Assembly (NCBI GenBank): GCA_015499995.1 | Contig: JADNRV010000121.1 | Location: 1-64,000, forward strand | Length of the DNA stretch: 64,000 nucleotides | Reading direction: 5' to 3' | Source: Flammula alnicola | Lineage: Eukaryota; Basidiomycota; Agaricomycetes; Agaricales; Strophariaceae | In this document: piece after piece, positions 36,884 to 47,214 of the stretch | Position numbering within the stretch: position 1 is the first letter of the stretch | Layout of the letters: each line of letters opens with the position of its first letter | The notes under the pieces: generated by a model | What the model was told of the DNA's origin: nothing | The model's database searches: none | What the model saw: the letters and a program-made list of their open reading frames with translations, nothing else | Made by a program: the position numbers and the translations under genes

Positions 36884-37560
36884 GAGCAGAGGGGTGCAGT
36901 TCTCGAGGTGAGTAAACCATCTCCGCTCAATTTAGCTTTCCTTGCTAAATAAACGGTACTTATGATGGCAGTTCCTGGAGGAATCCACCTAAGGACCAAC
37001 TTGCATTTGGGTGGTTACTCTCATATGCGTAAATACGATGTCGTTGTTCTGTACGTTCCGTGTGTGACAGCCTAGGACTCGTTGTCAATTGTATAATTAG
37101 GGAATTCAGATGCCTTCAATCTTGCATGCGACTTTCAACCACAAGTTGTGACTCGTGAACAAGTAGTATGTGTACTGTATGGTGTCGAAGACCTGAGGCA
37201 TCCAAACCAATGACGAATTCTATGGTAGTTAGTGTGGATCAGAAAAAGCACGTTTAAATCTAAAGAAATGTATACGACGTTTCCCACTAGACATTTATTG
37301 AAAATTTCCAGAGGTTGTGTGATGTAGCCGACAATTAAATTTGAAGACAAATGCGCGAAGAACACGACGGTCTGCTCTGCCCATCGATCGAAGGTGTTTT
37401 CAAATTCCCCAGACGGAGCCAAAATTTAAACGGTCTGTTGATCCCGATGATGGCAGCCCACGGAAGCTAAAAAAGACGACATATGCTGTCCACGTTGCAA
37501 AATTTCTGCCTCCTCACGACAGTCGACTCAAACTGTCCCGCTCGCTGTCCATCGTGGAAA

Positions 37561-39118
37561 ATGCTCCAACCACTGTCTAGATTGATCAAGCAACCTAGGC
37601 GGCGTATGCCCGTATGGACACTCCTCAGCTTGAGTGCATTGGCAACAATTACGCTATTCTATGGTGCCAGGAGTTGGTCGACAGACAGTGCAGCCTTCCC
37701 ATTCCACCACTCGACTTCGACAGTGGATGTCGACTACCCTCCTTCGTATCAGGACATTCGCGACGCAGAGGAAAACCTACCGCAGCTTAGCTTGGACCTA
37801 CCGTATCCTGAAGGAAGAAATGGTCGCTATGTTAAATTCTCGTGTCAAATTCAACAACTGGGATGGAATAATGTTTTAAACGAATTGTGCGTCCTTAGAC
37901 CGTATTTTTTTTGTTTTATATGCTCAATCTCTTTGGTATGGCAGACTTATGAACAGTTTTCTTGCCTATAAATCCAACCGTGCATATGTCTTCTCCGACT
38001 TCGTCTGGAAGAGGGAATACTATCCCTGGCCAGAATCCAAGGCCCTCGATTGGCCCCAAGGACTCCGCTCTCCGCTCTTATCTCTGGCCCAACCGTTGGC
38101 GGACCATGGGTCCAGATGATCCAGCACCCCGTTCAATAACAGAAAAGTGGTTCGAGGTCGTTTGCCCCCCGGAAAAGCGTCGCATTATCAACACGCGCGA
38201 GCTAAAACCGGCATTGACCAATGCCCCAGGCTCCGAAATATTTGCTGCATGGCAGAAGATTCTTCTTGACGCGCCCGAGTCGTGCATCGAGATCCAATCA
38301 GCAGACACGTCGGAGGATGCATATTCGCAGGTCTTCGACCTGTGGTTATGGGGCACGACAAGGGTGTTATCACTTTGGGATGAATTTTCGAAGTCGCCCG
38401 TTTCTCGGCTTTTAGGGACGTCCCACATCGTCGAAAGGGCATTGGAGTATAACAAGCGCATTTTCCATGCAGCTCGGAAGGAGGAAGTAGACATCGTGGA
38501 CCCATACAGCCGGATGTTGGCCATCCACCTGAGGCGAGGCGACTTCAAACAGGCGTGCCTCTCCCTCTCGAACTGGAATTCCACGTTCTACAGTTGGAAC
38601 TTGCACGAGTTTCTCCCTGACAAGTTCACGCCTCCGCCTGGAGGGTCGTGGGGCACGAATACGCCGAGAACGAGGCACTGTATATGAAGCACTGTCTGCC
38701 CTCCGACGACGAAATCCTGCAGAAGATCCGAGATTCGAGGGCCGATTATTTGAGGACAGTGGAGATGAACGGAGGGAAGAAGGAAGAATCGACGTACTGT
38801 ATATGCTTACGAATGACGAGAGCGAGTGGTTAGACGAGGTCAAGCAGTCGATGAAGGCCGATGGATGGAGAGTGATCGCTACGAGTAGGGATTTGAGGCT
38901 TGATAGGGAAGGGAAGGACGTCGGCATGGCTGTGGATATGGAGATTGCGAGAAAGGCCTCTATTTTCATTGGCAATGGAGTGAGTTTCACGATTTTCCGG
39001 TTGATGAATGTTTTCTGAATGACACCTTTACGTATTGCAGTGGTCATCTTTCACGAGCAATATCCTCCACAGGCGCCTCGTCGACGGGAAAATACCAATG
39101 AGCAACCGCTTTTACTAA
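37561..39118 (+). CDS. Fucosyltransferase-like type II membrane glycosyltransferase (four apparent frameshifts)
   Basis: Exons are 37561-37886, 37945-38979 and 39041-39118, 480 residues when four lost bases are counted. A short basic N-terminus (KQPRRR) and one hydrophobic anchor (WTLLSLSALATITLFYGA) fit a Golgi type II enzyme. LGWNNVLNELLMNSFLAYK and HLRRGDF match the donor-binding layout of the O-fucosyltransferase/FUT superfamily. The C-terminus, FIGNGWSSFTSNILHRRL, matches the end of that fold. Frame drops by one base near 38083, 38109 (GGG), 38651 (GGGG) and 38788; each restores conserved-looking sequence such as SGPTVGGPW and GHEYAENEALYMKHCLP. The final intron restores WSSFTSN. Either assembly errors or a decaying gene. 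The acceptor substrate is unknown. Confidence 0.65.
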
Positions 39119-40012
39119 AGCAGATACCCCAGGCCCCCGCTCTGGGCCGAGTTTCAACTACTCACGACAACTACTCACGACCGCCGTCGCTTGCTCCCTG
39201 TTGTGCATCACAAAGGTTGGCAAACGTGCCAACCATGTATGCCCCACTGTGAAACGACGCCCTCACGATCTTCAGTTCAACACTACTTGTCACAGAAACT
39301 GCAACATACCCCCAGCCCATATGCATTGGACTTTTGCGACCCCGTTCGTGATTATTTATTTCTTCCGTTAATCATAGATTCGTTCACGGATATCTTTCTT
39401 TGTGGACTGTTATATTACTTGCGGTAGGCGGCGTATTCGTATTGCCGCTGTCGTTGCTCTGTCGTTATTTACTTGTTGCTAGCTTATAAGTGCTTTTGTT
39501 GTAGAGTTTTTGTTGTTTAATCGCTACGGTATAATTCTTACGGATAGACTCTACGATTTGCTATTAACATAGGTTGGCAGTTGCGACGAAAATATCATTG
39601 TTGCGGCCCGACTCCGTGCCTGACGGACCGCAGCGCAAATGCATGCAAAAGTGATAATCTCGTGTGGCAATTCCAAGCTTCACATGGATTTACTTCGTGC
39701 CGTGATTAAAACAGGATCTCGACAGCTGGATCCGGAACAGCCAGGCATCAGTCCGAGTCGAAACTTTTCATACTACATAGTGCGCTTACTTTTTGGTTAA
39801 AACTTACAAATGCCATCCGTGAGTTTCGTCAATCTTACCCTGGTTTAGGACGACTTCTGACGACTTCCAATTCCTCTTATACTTACATGCTTATGCCTCA
39901 GCTTCTTTCACTTGGGTCCCCGGCCTGACCTCGCACTGTTTCTCGGCCTTTATAAGCACCGATAATTATCACTGGAGTGTCAACTACCCACCTTTCCTTT
40001 CTACACTCCAAC
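39119..40012. other. Spacer before the small barrel-protein gene A
   Basis: No gene is supported. A TATAAG at 39951-39956 lies 62 bases before the ATG at 40013 and is the likely TATA box of gene A. Confidence 0.45.
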
Positions 40013-40795
40013 ATGGCCATAACTGAATTTGCGTCGTTCACTGCTTCTGAAGCATATCTTGCAGACTCTGCCTTGGGAGATGCAGCCGTGGCATATTTAA
40101 AGAAGGCTGAGGGGTGTGAAAGGCAAGTGAACTTCCAGACACCAACTAGTTGCCCTGCTGATCCGACTCTATCATAGGATAGTGCACGGATTCCAAGTAG
40201 AGGACAAGACTACGGCGTATATTGTCATCAGTAAGTTGTCACTTCATAGGTAATGAAGTTACCTGACTTGATCTCTGCAAATATTTGCAGCCTGGGACTC
40301 GTATGAGAGCTTCGAGAAGCTGCTTAAACGGGAGGACTACCGTCCCTTTATGGAATCCATGAAGGCAAATCTCGCAGGCCCCCTTGTTGTTCAACATATC
40401 GAGTTCGAGATAGACAGCAGCAATGCCTTTGGCGCTCCTGTTACCGAGCTCGCAACCATGACGCTAAAGGATGGACATTCCCTTGAGGAATATAGCGCCT
40501 TAATCGCCGAGTTTAACGACTCCGAAGTGTCCCAAACGAAGGGCCTAAACCCACCTATCGCTATCGGCAAAATTAAGCAAACCCCTGGATCGTATTTTAC
40601 GGCTGTTGGCTGGGACAGCGTTGAGGTATGATTTAATACATGGCCCATATGCAATGCCAACAACAAACCGTCCGCTTATGATTTCTTACTTAGGACCATA
40701 TAGATGCCGGCAAAATACCCCAGTTCCAGAATTTCGGGAGGAGGTTGCTGGAGATGGCAACAGTTAAGACGGTTCACGGAGCTTGGAAAGCTTGA
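40013..40795 (+). CDS. Small dimeric alpha/beta-barrel (ABM-like) protein, paralog A
   Basis: Exons are 40013-40122, 40178-40230, 40291-40625 and 40694-40795, giving 199 residues with no correction. Two similar halves are visible. The first has GFQVEDKTTAYIVITWDSYESFEKL and the second has ELATMTLKDGHSLEEY...IAIGKIKQTPGSYFTAVGWDSVE. This is the pattern of duplicated antibiotic-biosynthesis-monooxygenase-like (ferredoxin-fold) domains. No catalytic residue can be named. Intron 1 uses a GC-AG pair with a perfect AG|GCAAGT donor; paralogs B and C use GT at the same place. The family has two more members at 45886 and 47215 with the same exon lengths (110 and 53 bases for exons 1 and 2). Confidence 0.75.
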
Positions 40796-41141
40796 TTCGT
40801 ATAGGCATTAGCGAAGTTGCTTGTATTTCATTGAGTTTGCAGGGCTAGGTGTCGTCCCCAAAGCATGCACGTCAATCTTATTAAAGACCCACAAAAGAAG
40901 AGTAGAATATTTCCGATGCTTGTTGTAAATTGGCTGTAAATGAAAAGAGAAATTATTTCATGAAATCCATTACTAGGCGGCGGCCCGATGCCCGTTGTGT
41001 GGCGCAGTGGTCTTTGCGCAGTTCCAACCGGGCGTTGAATTTCTATATGCTGAAAGAGCCTTTTTTATTCGCACAAATGTAATTGGTTAAACAGCAACTA
41101 GCTGCGTGATCAGAGTTCGAACATCCATACTCCTTAATTTC
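40796..41141. other. Spacer between convergent barrel gene A and NmrA copy 5
   Basis: It holds two 3' untranslated regions. The sequence at 41107-41125 (GATCAGAGTTCGAACA) recurs at 47123-47140 ahead of paralog C. No gene is supported. Confidence 0.4.
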
Positions 41142-42640
41142 TTAATTTCCTCCCTTTGCAATGTGTGCTTCGACCTCGGGCTTCACACACGCGAAGAATT
41201 CAACCTTGCCTTGCTTGGGATTCCAGCCAAGGGCGCGACCACGATCTGCCCTTGTACGAGAGTTGGTGCCGAGAACGCGTACGCGCCAAAGGAGATTCTA
41301 ATGCCAGAAGAAAAAGATCAGTCAAGCCACCACATTAGACAGAATCCACTAACCGGAAACATTGCTTCGCATTCCTCCTGGGAGAGCGCTCTGGGCTCGC
41401 GAGAAGTCCCAACGCCCAAATCAGCGAGGGCTTCGGATATGGCGCGGCCTATCTCAAGACCTGAGAATTCACCGTTCTCCGCAAAGTAATATCCTTCAGG
41501 GCCATGACCAGCGGCATCAGGATTGGAATGGATAGTATCGAAGATGATGCGGTATAGATCAGCAGCTGGAAGTTATAGAAACCGTCAGAGAAACTCAGGA
41601 AGGACGTGCGCATATGTAAAAGGAAATGAAGTTATACTCACTGTCCTCAACGTTAACCGTGCACCATCTATTCAGCCCTTTACCTACATACCACCCTTGC
41701 TTTTGCACCAGAGCTGGCTTAATGAAGTGGGACAAGACCGACCACGTTTTCTGGATTCCAAAGTCGACCAGGGGTCCTGAAGGCACTCCAATGACGCCTC
41801 CTGTACAATGTATTCAGTACTGCATCAACAAAACAGCGATCGAGGAGCTCGAGAAAATAGAAATCAAATGGAGAAACACGCACCCGGTGTAATGATGTAC
41901 GACTTGATATACCCCGCCTTGTCCGCCTCTATGATCGGAATATCGACGTGCCTATGCAGGGCTTCTACTGGAACGGCATTGAGCTTCCCGACTTCCAAGT
42001 CGCTGACCGCGGGCTGATCGCCATGCAAACCACGCGCGTCGTCCATGACAATTGCTGTAGGTTTCCGGATTTATGTGGGCATTATGTCCCGTCTAACTAG
42101 TTGGAAATAAATACCTGCACCGGACTAGAAGAACAGAGTGAGAGATAATGTTAGTTTTTGGATAAACACCTGTCTTTGACTGCTGACCGTATGTATCAAC
42201 ACTGGAGCCTTTCCAGACTTCTCGTATTTGATTTTCATCCCAGTCAAAATCGCATTGGAAGCAGGCAGATTGTCCGAGTCAGCCTGTAGAAGCTCTTAGC
42301 ATATTGCGACTTTAAATCACGTCGGCACCAAGACTTACGACTGCAATAACGACATCAGCGTTCGCTGCTGCCTCTGTAAGGAATCCCAGGTTTTCGTCGG
42401 TGTATGAGCCAAGGATGACATCGATGCCCAAGGTTTTCAATTTCTCTCCTTTCTCTGCTGAACGGACGAGGGTTGTGATTTGGAAGGAAGCAGTGTCGGG
42501 ATGTTGAATCAAACGGGTAAGAACCGTCCCGCCTATGTAGCCTGATGAGCAGATGGTTAGGTTGAGCAAAGCAAACTGAAAGCAAAGGGTATATGCGCAC
42601 CAGTTGCACCTGTGAAAAAGATATTGAGCTTGGTGGACAT
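41142..42640 (-). CDS. NmrA-like/extended-SDR NAD(P)-binding protein, copy 5 (inverted)
   Basis: Minus-strand exons are 42640-42601, 42541-42339, 42283-42188, 42124-42115, 42054-41884, 41800-41642, 41565-41354 and 41297-41142. They sum to 348 residues with no correction. The Rossmann motif is FFTGATGYIGGTVLTRLIQ; VMDDARGLHGDQ, IPIIEADKAGYIKSYIITPG and RGRALGWNPKQGKVEF are kept. The start of exon 6 reads GGVIGVPSGPLVDFG. Intron positions, phases and the 10-base exon 4 equal those of the tandem copies. It is the only full copy in the opposite direction, about 8.3 kb from copy 4, with its own conserved promoter and a remnant of the divergent partner upstream. The gene appears intact. Confidence 0.86.
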
Positions 42641-42708
42641 CGTTACGCGTTCTTAGGGTATTCAAATCGAGATTTTTGTTTCTCGTTATGAAGGTAACAG
42701 GTAGGTTC

Positions 42709-42715
42709 TTTTATA
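42709..42715 (-). promoter_or_regulatory. TATA box, NmrA copy 5
   Basis: TATAAAA on the minus strand, about 70-75 bases before the ATG at 42640. Confidence 0.55.
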
Positions 42716-42843
42716 AACCACATAAAAGCTAGTTACGATGTCGAAACTTGTTCCAAAAGTAGAACAGCTCGTGCATCAACCTTCGTCTGAAGCAATCATC
42801 GGCTTCTTTTTCATGGTCAATTTTCGACCGACACCAGCTGATA

Positions 42844-42862
42844 CTGCCGATTACTGACATGG
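42844..42862 (-). promoter_or_regulatory. Conserved upstream element, NmrA copy 5
   Basis: The minus strand reads CCATGTCAGTAATCGGCAG, about 205-220 bases before the ATG and preceded by GCCGCCATT. The inverted copy keeps both element and order. Confidence 0.5.
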
Positions 42863-42999
42863 AATGGCGGCAAACGTAAGTAAAGGACGAAAATTACAAG
42901 TTACAAAGACACCTTTGTCATTACCACACAATAACTCCGCACACTGGACGTTGCATTGCACTCGAATGAGCGGCAAGCGCTGAGCACTGAGCGCTGATC

Positions 43000-43470
43000 A
43001 GTGACGCGATTTGATGGAACAATCCCCAAGTGTGTAGATACTATTTCTTCACAGAGATGGAAGATTGGTCGTCTGAATAGAGAAGTGGATGAAAGCCAGG
43101 ATTTGTCTCGAAGTTACTAATGGATGCTCGGAATCCACCGGCCATTCCTCAATCTACATAGACGGCTTGAAATTGCATCAGCTCTATACATCCTATGGGA
43201 AACAGGCGCACGTACCTTGAAAGTAGTGATGGCTTACAATCAGGCGCGTCCTACGGGAAATCACAATGTCTGAGTGGCTTCCGCGTTATGCAGGACAAGC
43301 TCTCAGCTTAGAATCCGCTATAAATAACTTTAAGGTTAGCACGAGAAGATGGAAGGAAGATTGGCCCGTGGTCAACCCGTGGTGCTCCTGAGTCTGAAGA
43401 GGAGAACGATAGAGCAGTAATACTAATAGTTTGTTGCACAGTGGATTGGAGTGCGGACTAACAAACGAAA
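43000..43470 (+). pseudogene. Decayed divergent partner beside NmrA copy 5
   Basis: Plus-strand pieces match the divergent gene at 30486-31105: a GACGCGATTTGATGG block (about 43003), then GGCTTGAAATTGCATCAGCTC (about 43164), reading GLKLHQLYTSYG, then TCTGAGTGGCTTCCGCG and an acidic-coding stretch to about 43420. Stops interrupt it. Its presence on the correct side shows that the inverted copy moved together with its upstream neighbour. Confidence 0.5.
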
Positions 43471-43669
43471 AAAAAATTCGGTTCAAGTTGGCGATTGCTT
43501 TTGCGATGGGCACTGGGAGATTCAGTCGTGGATTACTTCAAGTCTTGGCAAGCAAAACCTAAGTAATGGAGCAAGATGTGACTGGGAGCGCGCGCTCTGT
43601 ATGTCCGGGCTCCAACTTGAAACGCCGCCAAACGCGTGAATGGAATTGGAAGTCGGCCTGTAGGCTCGC

Positions 43670-44480
43670 ATTACATAGGTGTGATACTGCTGAATATTAA
43701 ATGAAATTAAATAAATTAAATAAATTAAATCAAAGAGGGGGGGAAAGAGAGTAATTAATTGTACGTGCCCTTGGCGGGCCAGCTCTCTTATAATTTGGCA
43801 TTCACCTCTGAAGACTCCAGGGTACATAATGGCCAAAATAAAATTCAAAATTTCTGGACGCGCTTCGCGCGAAGGGCTGCAAAAGCTGACAGATGTCTAA
43901 TTAGCTGAAAATTCAGAATTTTCTCTGCGCTTCGCGCACTTGACTCCTTAACAAATTAAATTGAGGACGCGAGATACCCCTTTTACTTCTAGGGCTTTCA
44001 AAAATTAAATCAGAGCCATTTCTCTCTCTCTCTAAAAATCAGATTTCTAAGAAACTCGGGTTCAGTATTATTTTTTGTAGTGCACTTCGCGCATATATTT
44101 CTCAGAACTAAATATTGGAACGAAATTAATGTATGTGCAGGGTCCCGTTTCCATTTTTTTGGCTGCAGGCAATTGCCCATTCTTCCCCAATTCAAAAAAA
44201 TAATCAAAGTGGTTCAAAAATTCAATGTTATATGGATATTTAATTCTGGATAGTTTAAAAAAACCCCTCTTTGTCCTAGACTCATAAATTTATCCCTTTC
44301 TTCAATCTGGTTTACTGAATTTTAATTACTACACTATATCTCTGTCAAAAACAGCTCAAGAACACCTCAGAAGGTGCAGATGTGGTCATGTGACTTTGTT
44401 TGTACATAATTATATCATGTTTCAAACTCAGTTACATCATAGTTGGCCCACACCTATCGAAAGCGAGCCACAGGCGGCCT
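43670..44480. repeat. A/T-rich island with recurring CTTCGCGC words
   Basis: The block differs sharply in composition from its neighbours: tandem AATTAAAT-like units at about 43690-43732, a TC run near 44021-44033, and three CTTCGCGC words at 43863, 43930 and about 44094. The first forms the perfect 12-base palindrome CTTCGCGCGAAG (43863-43874). No coding frame or terminal repeats are visible. It looks like non-coding repeat or transposon debris, unclassified. Confidence 0.4.
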
Positions 44481-44592
44481 GTAGCAACTTGAACTTAGCA
44501 AGAGCCGACCGGCCCTGAAGTCAGGTGCGAATTTCCAAAATTAAATCGAGATTAATGGGTCCGGCTACCAACCTCGTTCTTAAAAGTATACC

Positions 44593-45662
44593 ATGCAATC
44601 TGCTGGTAATGCTGAATTCAGCAGCTTTGTGCAACGCATCCGCGCCCTTGCAACTATGCTCCAAGCTGCAGGTCGTTCACATTCTCCCACAGGCGACGGG
44701 AAAGAGATCCCCTCGTTTTTGCATCACTTTGTCACTTCCTCACATGTAGCGACAAATTCGACAATGAAGCCAAGGTGATCGTAGTGACCGGAAGTACCAC
44801 TACTAAAGGAGTACAGATCTTAATTATAAAACAGAACCCTTGCATCTCGTCGTCCATTTCAGAATTTCGGCGGCAACGGCTAGAGAAATCAGACAAGACA
44901 TTCGAGCAAGTAAACGAGTATTAGTAGTACGTGTCCTGATGCATTTTCTGCGATTGCGATGCTACTTTTTCGCAGTAATAAGGAAGATTCCCTCTAGGAA
45001 CATGTCTTGAACCTGTGGGCTTCGATAATCTGTAATCCCCAAGGTGGTGATCAAACACAGAAATTCCACGATTTTGGTTTGTTCCTGTTGGTTGTAGGTT
45101 CCGGAAATTTTTTGCGCGTTTACTTCAAGATGAGCTGTCCTGGAAGGTGAGCGTGGCTAAGTCATATTTGATTGGATTCCTGGAGAAGACGAGCTTTGCA
45201 GCACTCCGAGTCGGTGGATAGATCGACCTACATGGGCATCTCGCCTGGAAATGTTTCCCAAGGGGATGGTGAAAAGAACCGGTCCCAGCGGCAAAGTCCA
45301 ATGGCAGCCATCGAATTCTGTGGACCTGGGCCGAGTTCCTCGGGAGAGTAATTGGACAGCTAAAGGTTTCAGCTGGTCGAGTGAATGCAGCTGAGGGTGC
45401 AGCGCTGGACCCCGCGATGCGGGATCTCCATGCATCTTGTCACCGTTTATATCTTTTCGTAAAGTGGGATGAACTAATTGTACAGACTCTTCTCAGTGAG
45501 ACATCCCTCGCAGACGCATTCCACTTCAGCTTTTCCCTGGCTGCAGATGGTATGTAATTACAGAATTCCCTAAGTGGATTGGTAAGATTGGAGCATTTTG
45601 TGTGATAATTCCAATGCAATTACTAACGCCACACAGAATCCGGAGCAGACAAGCTCACCTGA
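44593..45662 (+). CDS. Unrecognised gene, partial model (at least one frameshift)
   Basis: A chain of exons keeps a believable frame: 44593-44774 (MQSAGNAEFSSFVQRIRALATML...), 44863-44926 (ISAATAREIRQDIRASKR), 45098-45146 (FRKFFARLLQDELSWK), 45202-45549 and 45637-45662 (ending ESGADKLT). In the fourth exon, HSESVDRSTYMGISPGNV switches to GRVIGQLKVSAGRV...LHASCHRLYLFVKWDELIVQ after one lost base between about 45325 and 45347. With that base the phase to the last exon is right. The join between the second and third exons is unresolved. I do not recognise the family. The last three exons are better supported than the first two. Confidence 0.35.
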
Positions 45663-45885
45663 AACTTCTCGTTGTCTCCTCGAGCGCTCATGGTTACAAA
45701 TGCTCTCCGTGAATTTCTTTCATTAATGGAGCTTAGACTTGTTTTGGCTGACCAAAGGTCACCGACTGTCAATTTACCCGATGCCTATTTCATACAGTAC
45801 TGGCATCTTTGGAACTCGGTCTTTCCTAAAAACCACCCTTCGATAGAAACCTCAACCAACCTCCTTCCTACATTCGAACGTGGAT

Positions 45886-46596
45886 ATGACCATCGTTGAA
45901 ATTGTGTCCTTCACTGCTTCTGAAGCACTCCTTGCCGACCCTTCCCTGGGAGATGCGGCCGTGGAATATTTAAAGATGGCTGAAGGATGTCAAAAGTAAG
46001 TGCACTTCTAGGTACTAGCTTACTCTGTTGACGACTGTCCTATTACGGCAGGGCGTTGCGCGGATTCCAAGTAAAGGACAAGACCAAGGCATACCTTGTC
46101 GTCAGTAAGTTATTGCATCACAGATAGAGAATTTACTTGAATTGATCTCTGCAATTATCTGCAGCCTGGGACTCATATAATAGTTATGAGAAATTGCAGA
46201 AGCGGGGGGACTATCCGTCATTTGTCGAATCCATGAAGGAAAATCTCTCGGGTGCCCCTGTTGTCCAACACCTCGATTTCGATGTAGACAGCAGTAATGC
46301 CTTTGGTGCTCCTGTTACCGAGCTTGCAACCATCACACCAAAGGATGGACATTCACAAGAGGACCTAGACGTCTTACTGGCGGAATTCAGGGAGGAAGCG
46401 TCCAAGACCAAGAGCTTAACTCCGCCTATAGCTGTTGGTAAAATTAAGCAAATTCCTGAAGCATATCTTACAGCTCTTGGGTGGGACGGTGTTGAGGTAC
46501 GACTTAATACACAGCTCCCAATAGTAACAACGAACCGTTTGCTGATGCATTCTTACTTAGATACATGCGGACGCCGCCGTAAATGTGAAGTCTTAA
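45886..46596 (+). pseudogene. Small alpha/beta-barrel (ABM-like) protein, paralog B, truncated by an insertion
   Basis: Exons are 45886-45995, 46052-46104, 46165-46496 and, originally, 46561-46740. Without the insertion the sum is 597 bases, 198 residues, ending HADAGKLPQFQKFVGKLLEIATIDMVHGAFKN, close to paralog A. The 64-bp insertion at 46577-46640 brings a stop at 46594-46596, so the last about 28 residues are replaced by AVNVKS. The core, with both repeated halves (GFQVKDKTKAYLVVTWDSY and ELATITPKDGHS...TALGWDGVE), is intact, so a shortened protein could still be made. Confidence 0.75.
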
Positions 46597-46654
46597 TAAG
46601 GCTCTGCCTCAATAGACGTTAATGAACAAAAAAAAAAAAAACATGCGGACGCCG
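46563..46654. repeat. 14-bp target-site duplication
   Basis: ACATGCGGACGCCG occurs at 46563-46576 and again at 46641-46654, flanking the poly(A)-tailed insertion. Confidence 0.9.
46577..46640 (+). mobile_element. Short poly(A)-tailed retro-insertion
   Basis: A 64-base piece (body about 51 bases, starting CCGTAAATGTGAAG, then a run of 14 A counting the first A of the repeat) lies between two perfect copies of ACATGCGGACGCCG, at 46563-46576 and 46641-46654. Removing the insert and one repeat restores the reading frame of the host exon, as seen in paralog A. Target-site duplication plus 3' A-tail is the mark of LINE-driven reverse transcription. The source RNA was not recognised. Confidence 0.85.
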
Positions 46655-46740
46655 GCAAACTGCCCCAATTCCAGAAATTCGTCGGGAAGTTGCTGGAAAT
46701 TGCAACGATTGATATGGTTCATGGAGCTTTCAAGAATTGA

Positions 46741-47214
46741 TATCCATAGGCATTAGCGAAGTTGCAGTTGGTTTGTTGGATTTGTACAATTGATTGTCGT
46801 CCTTACATTCTGCCGTGTCAATCAGTCAGCTACTTTATTCGGCCTCAAAGGCTCACAACCTCAGGGCGGAATATTTCCGGCGCTGTTATAAATGTCGCAT
46901 ATAGTATGACTTATAAACCAGGAGATTATTTCTTGAAATCTCCATTACGAGGCGGCGGTGCCTGTCTGACCTTATTTGTCTCCTTGTGTGGCGCACTGGC
47001 GGCCCTATGGGATATTAATAGCTCGGTTTGCCTCGACGTTATACATCCAATGCATGGCCCACAAACCTTTCCTACTTCCAGCAATTTGTATTACAAAGTT
47101 GCTACACGAACAAGGGTTTCCATGATCAGAGTTCGAACAACTCGCGCTCATACGCCGCGTCACTCATTACCCGAGGCCACCTATCTTTTCTCGCGCAACT
47201 ACTACTTTCTTGCA
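46741..47214. other. Spacer between barrel paralogs B and C
   Basis: About 46745-46975 is related to the stretch following paralog A (about 40800-41000; shared GGCATTAGCGAAGTTGC and GAGGCGGCGG-like words), so the duplicated unit includes its 3' flank. No gene is supported. Confidence 0.4.
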
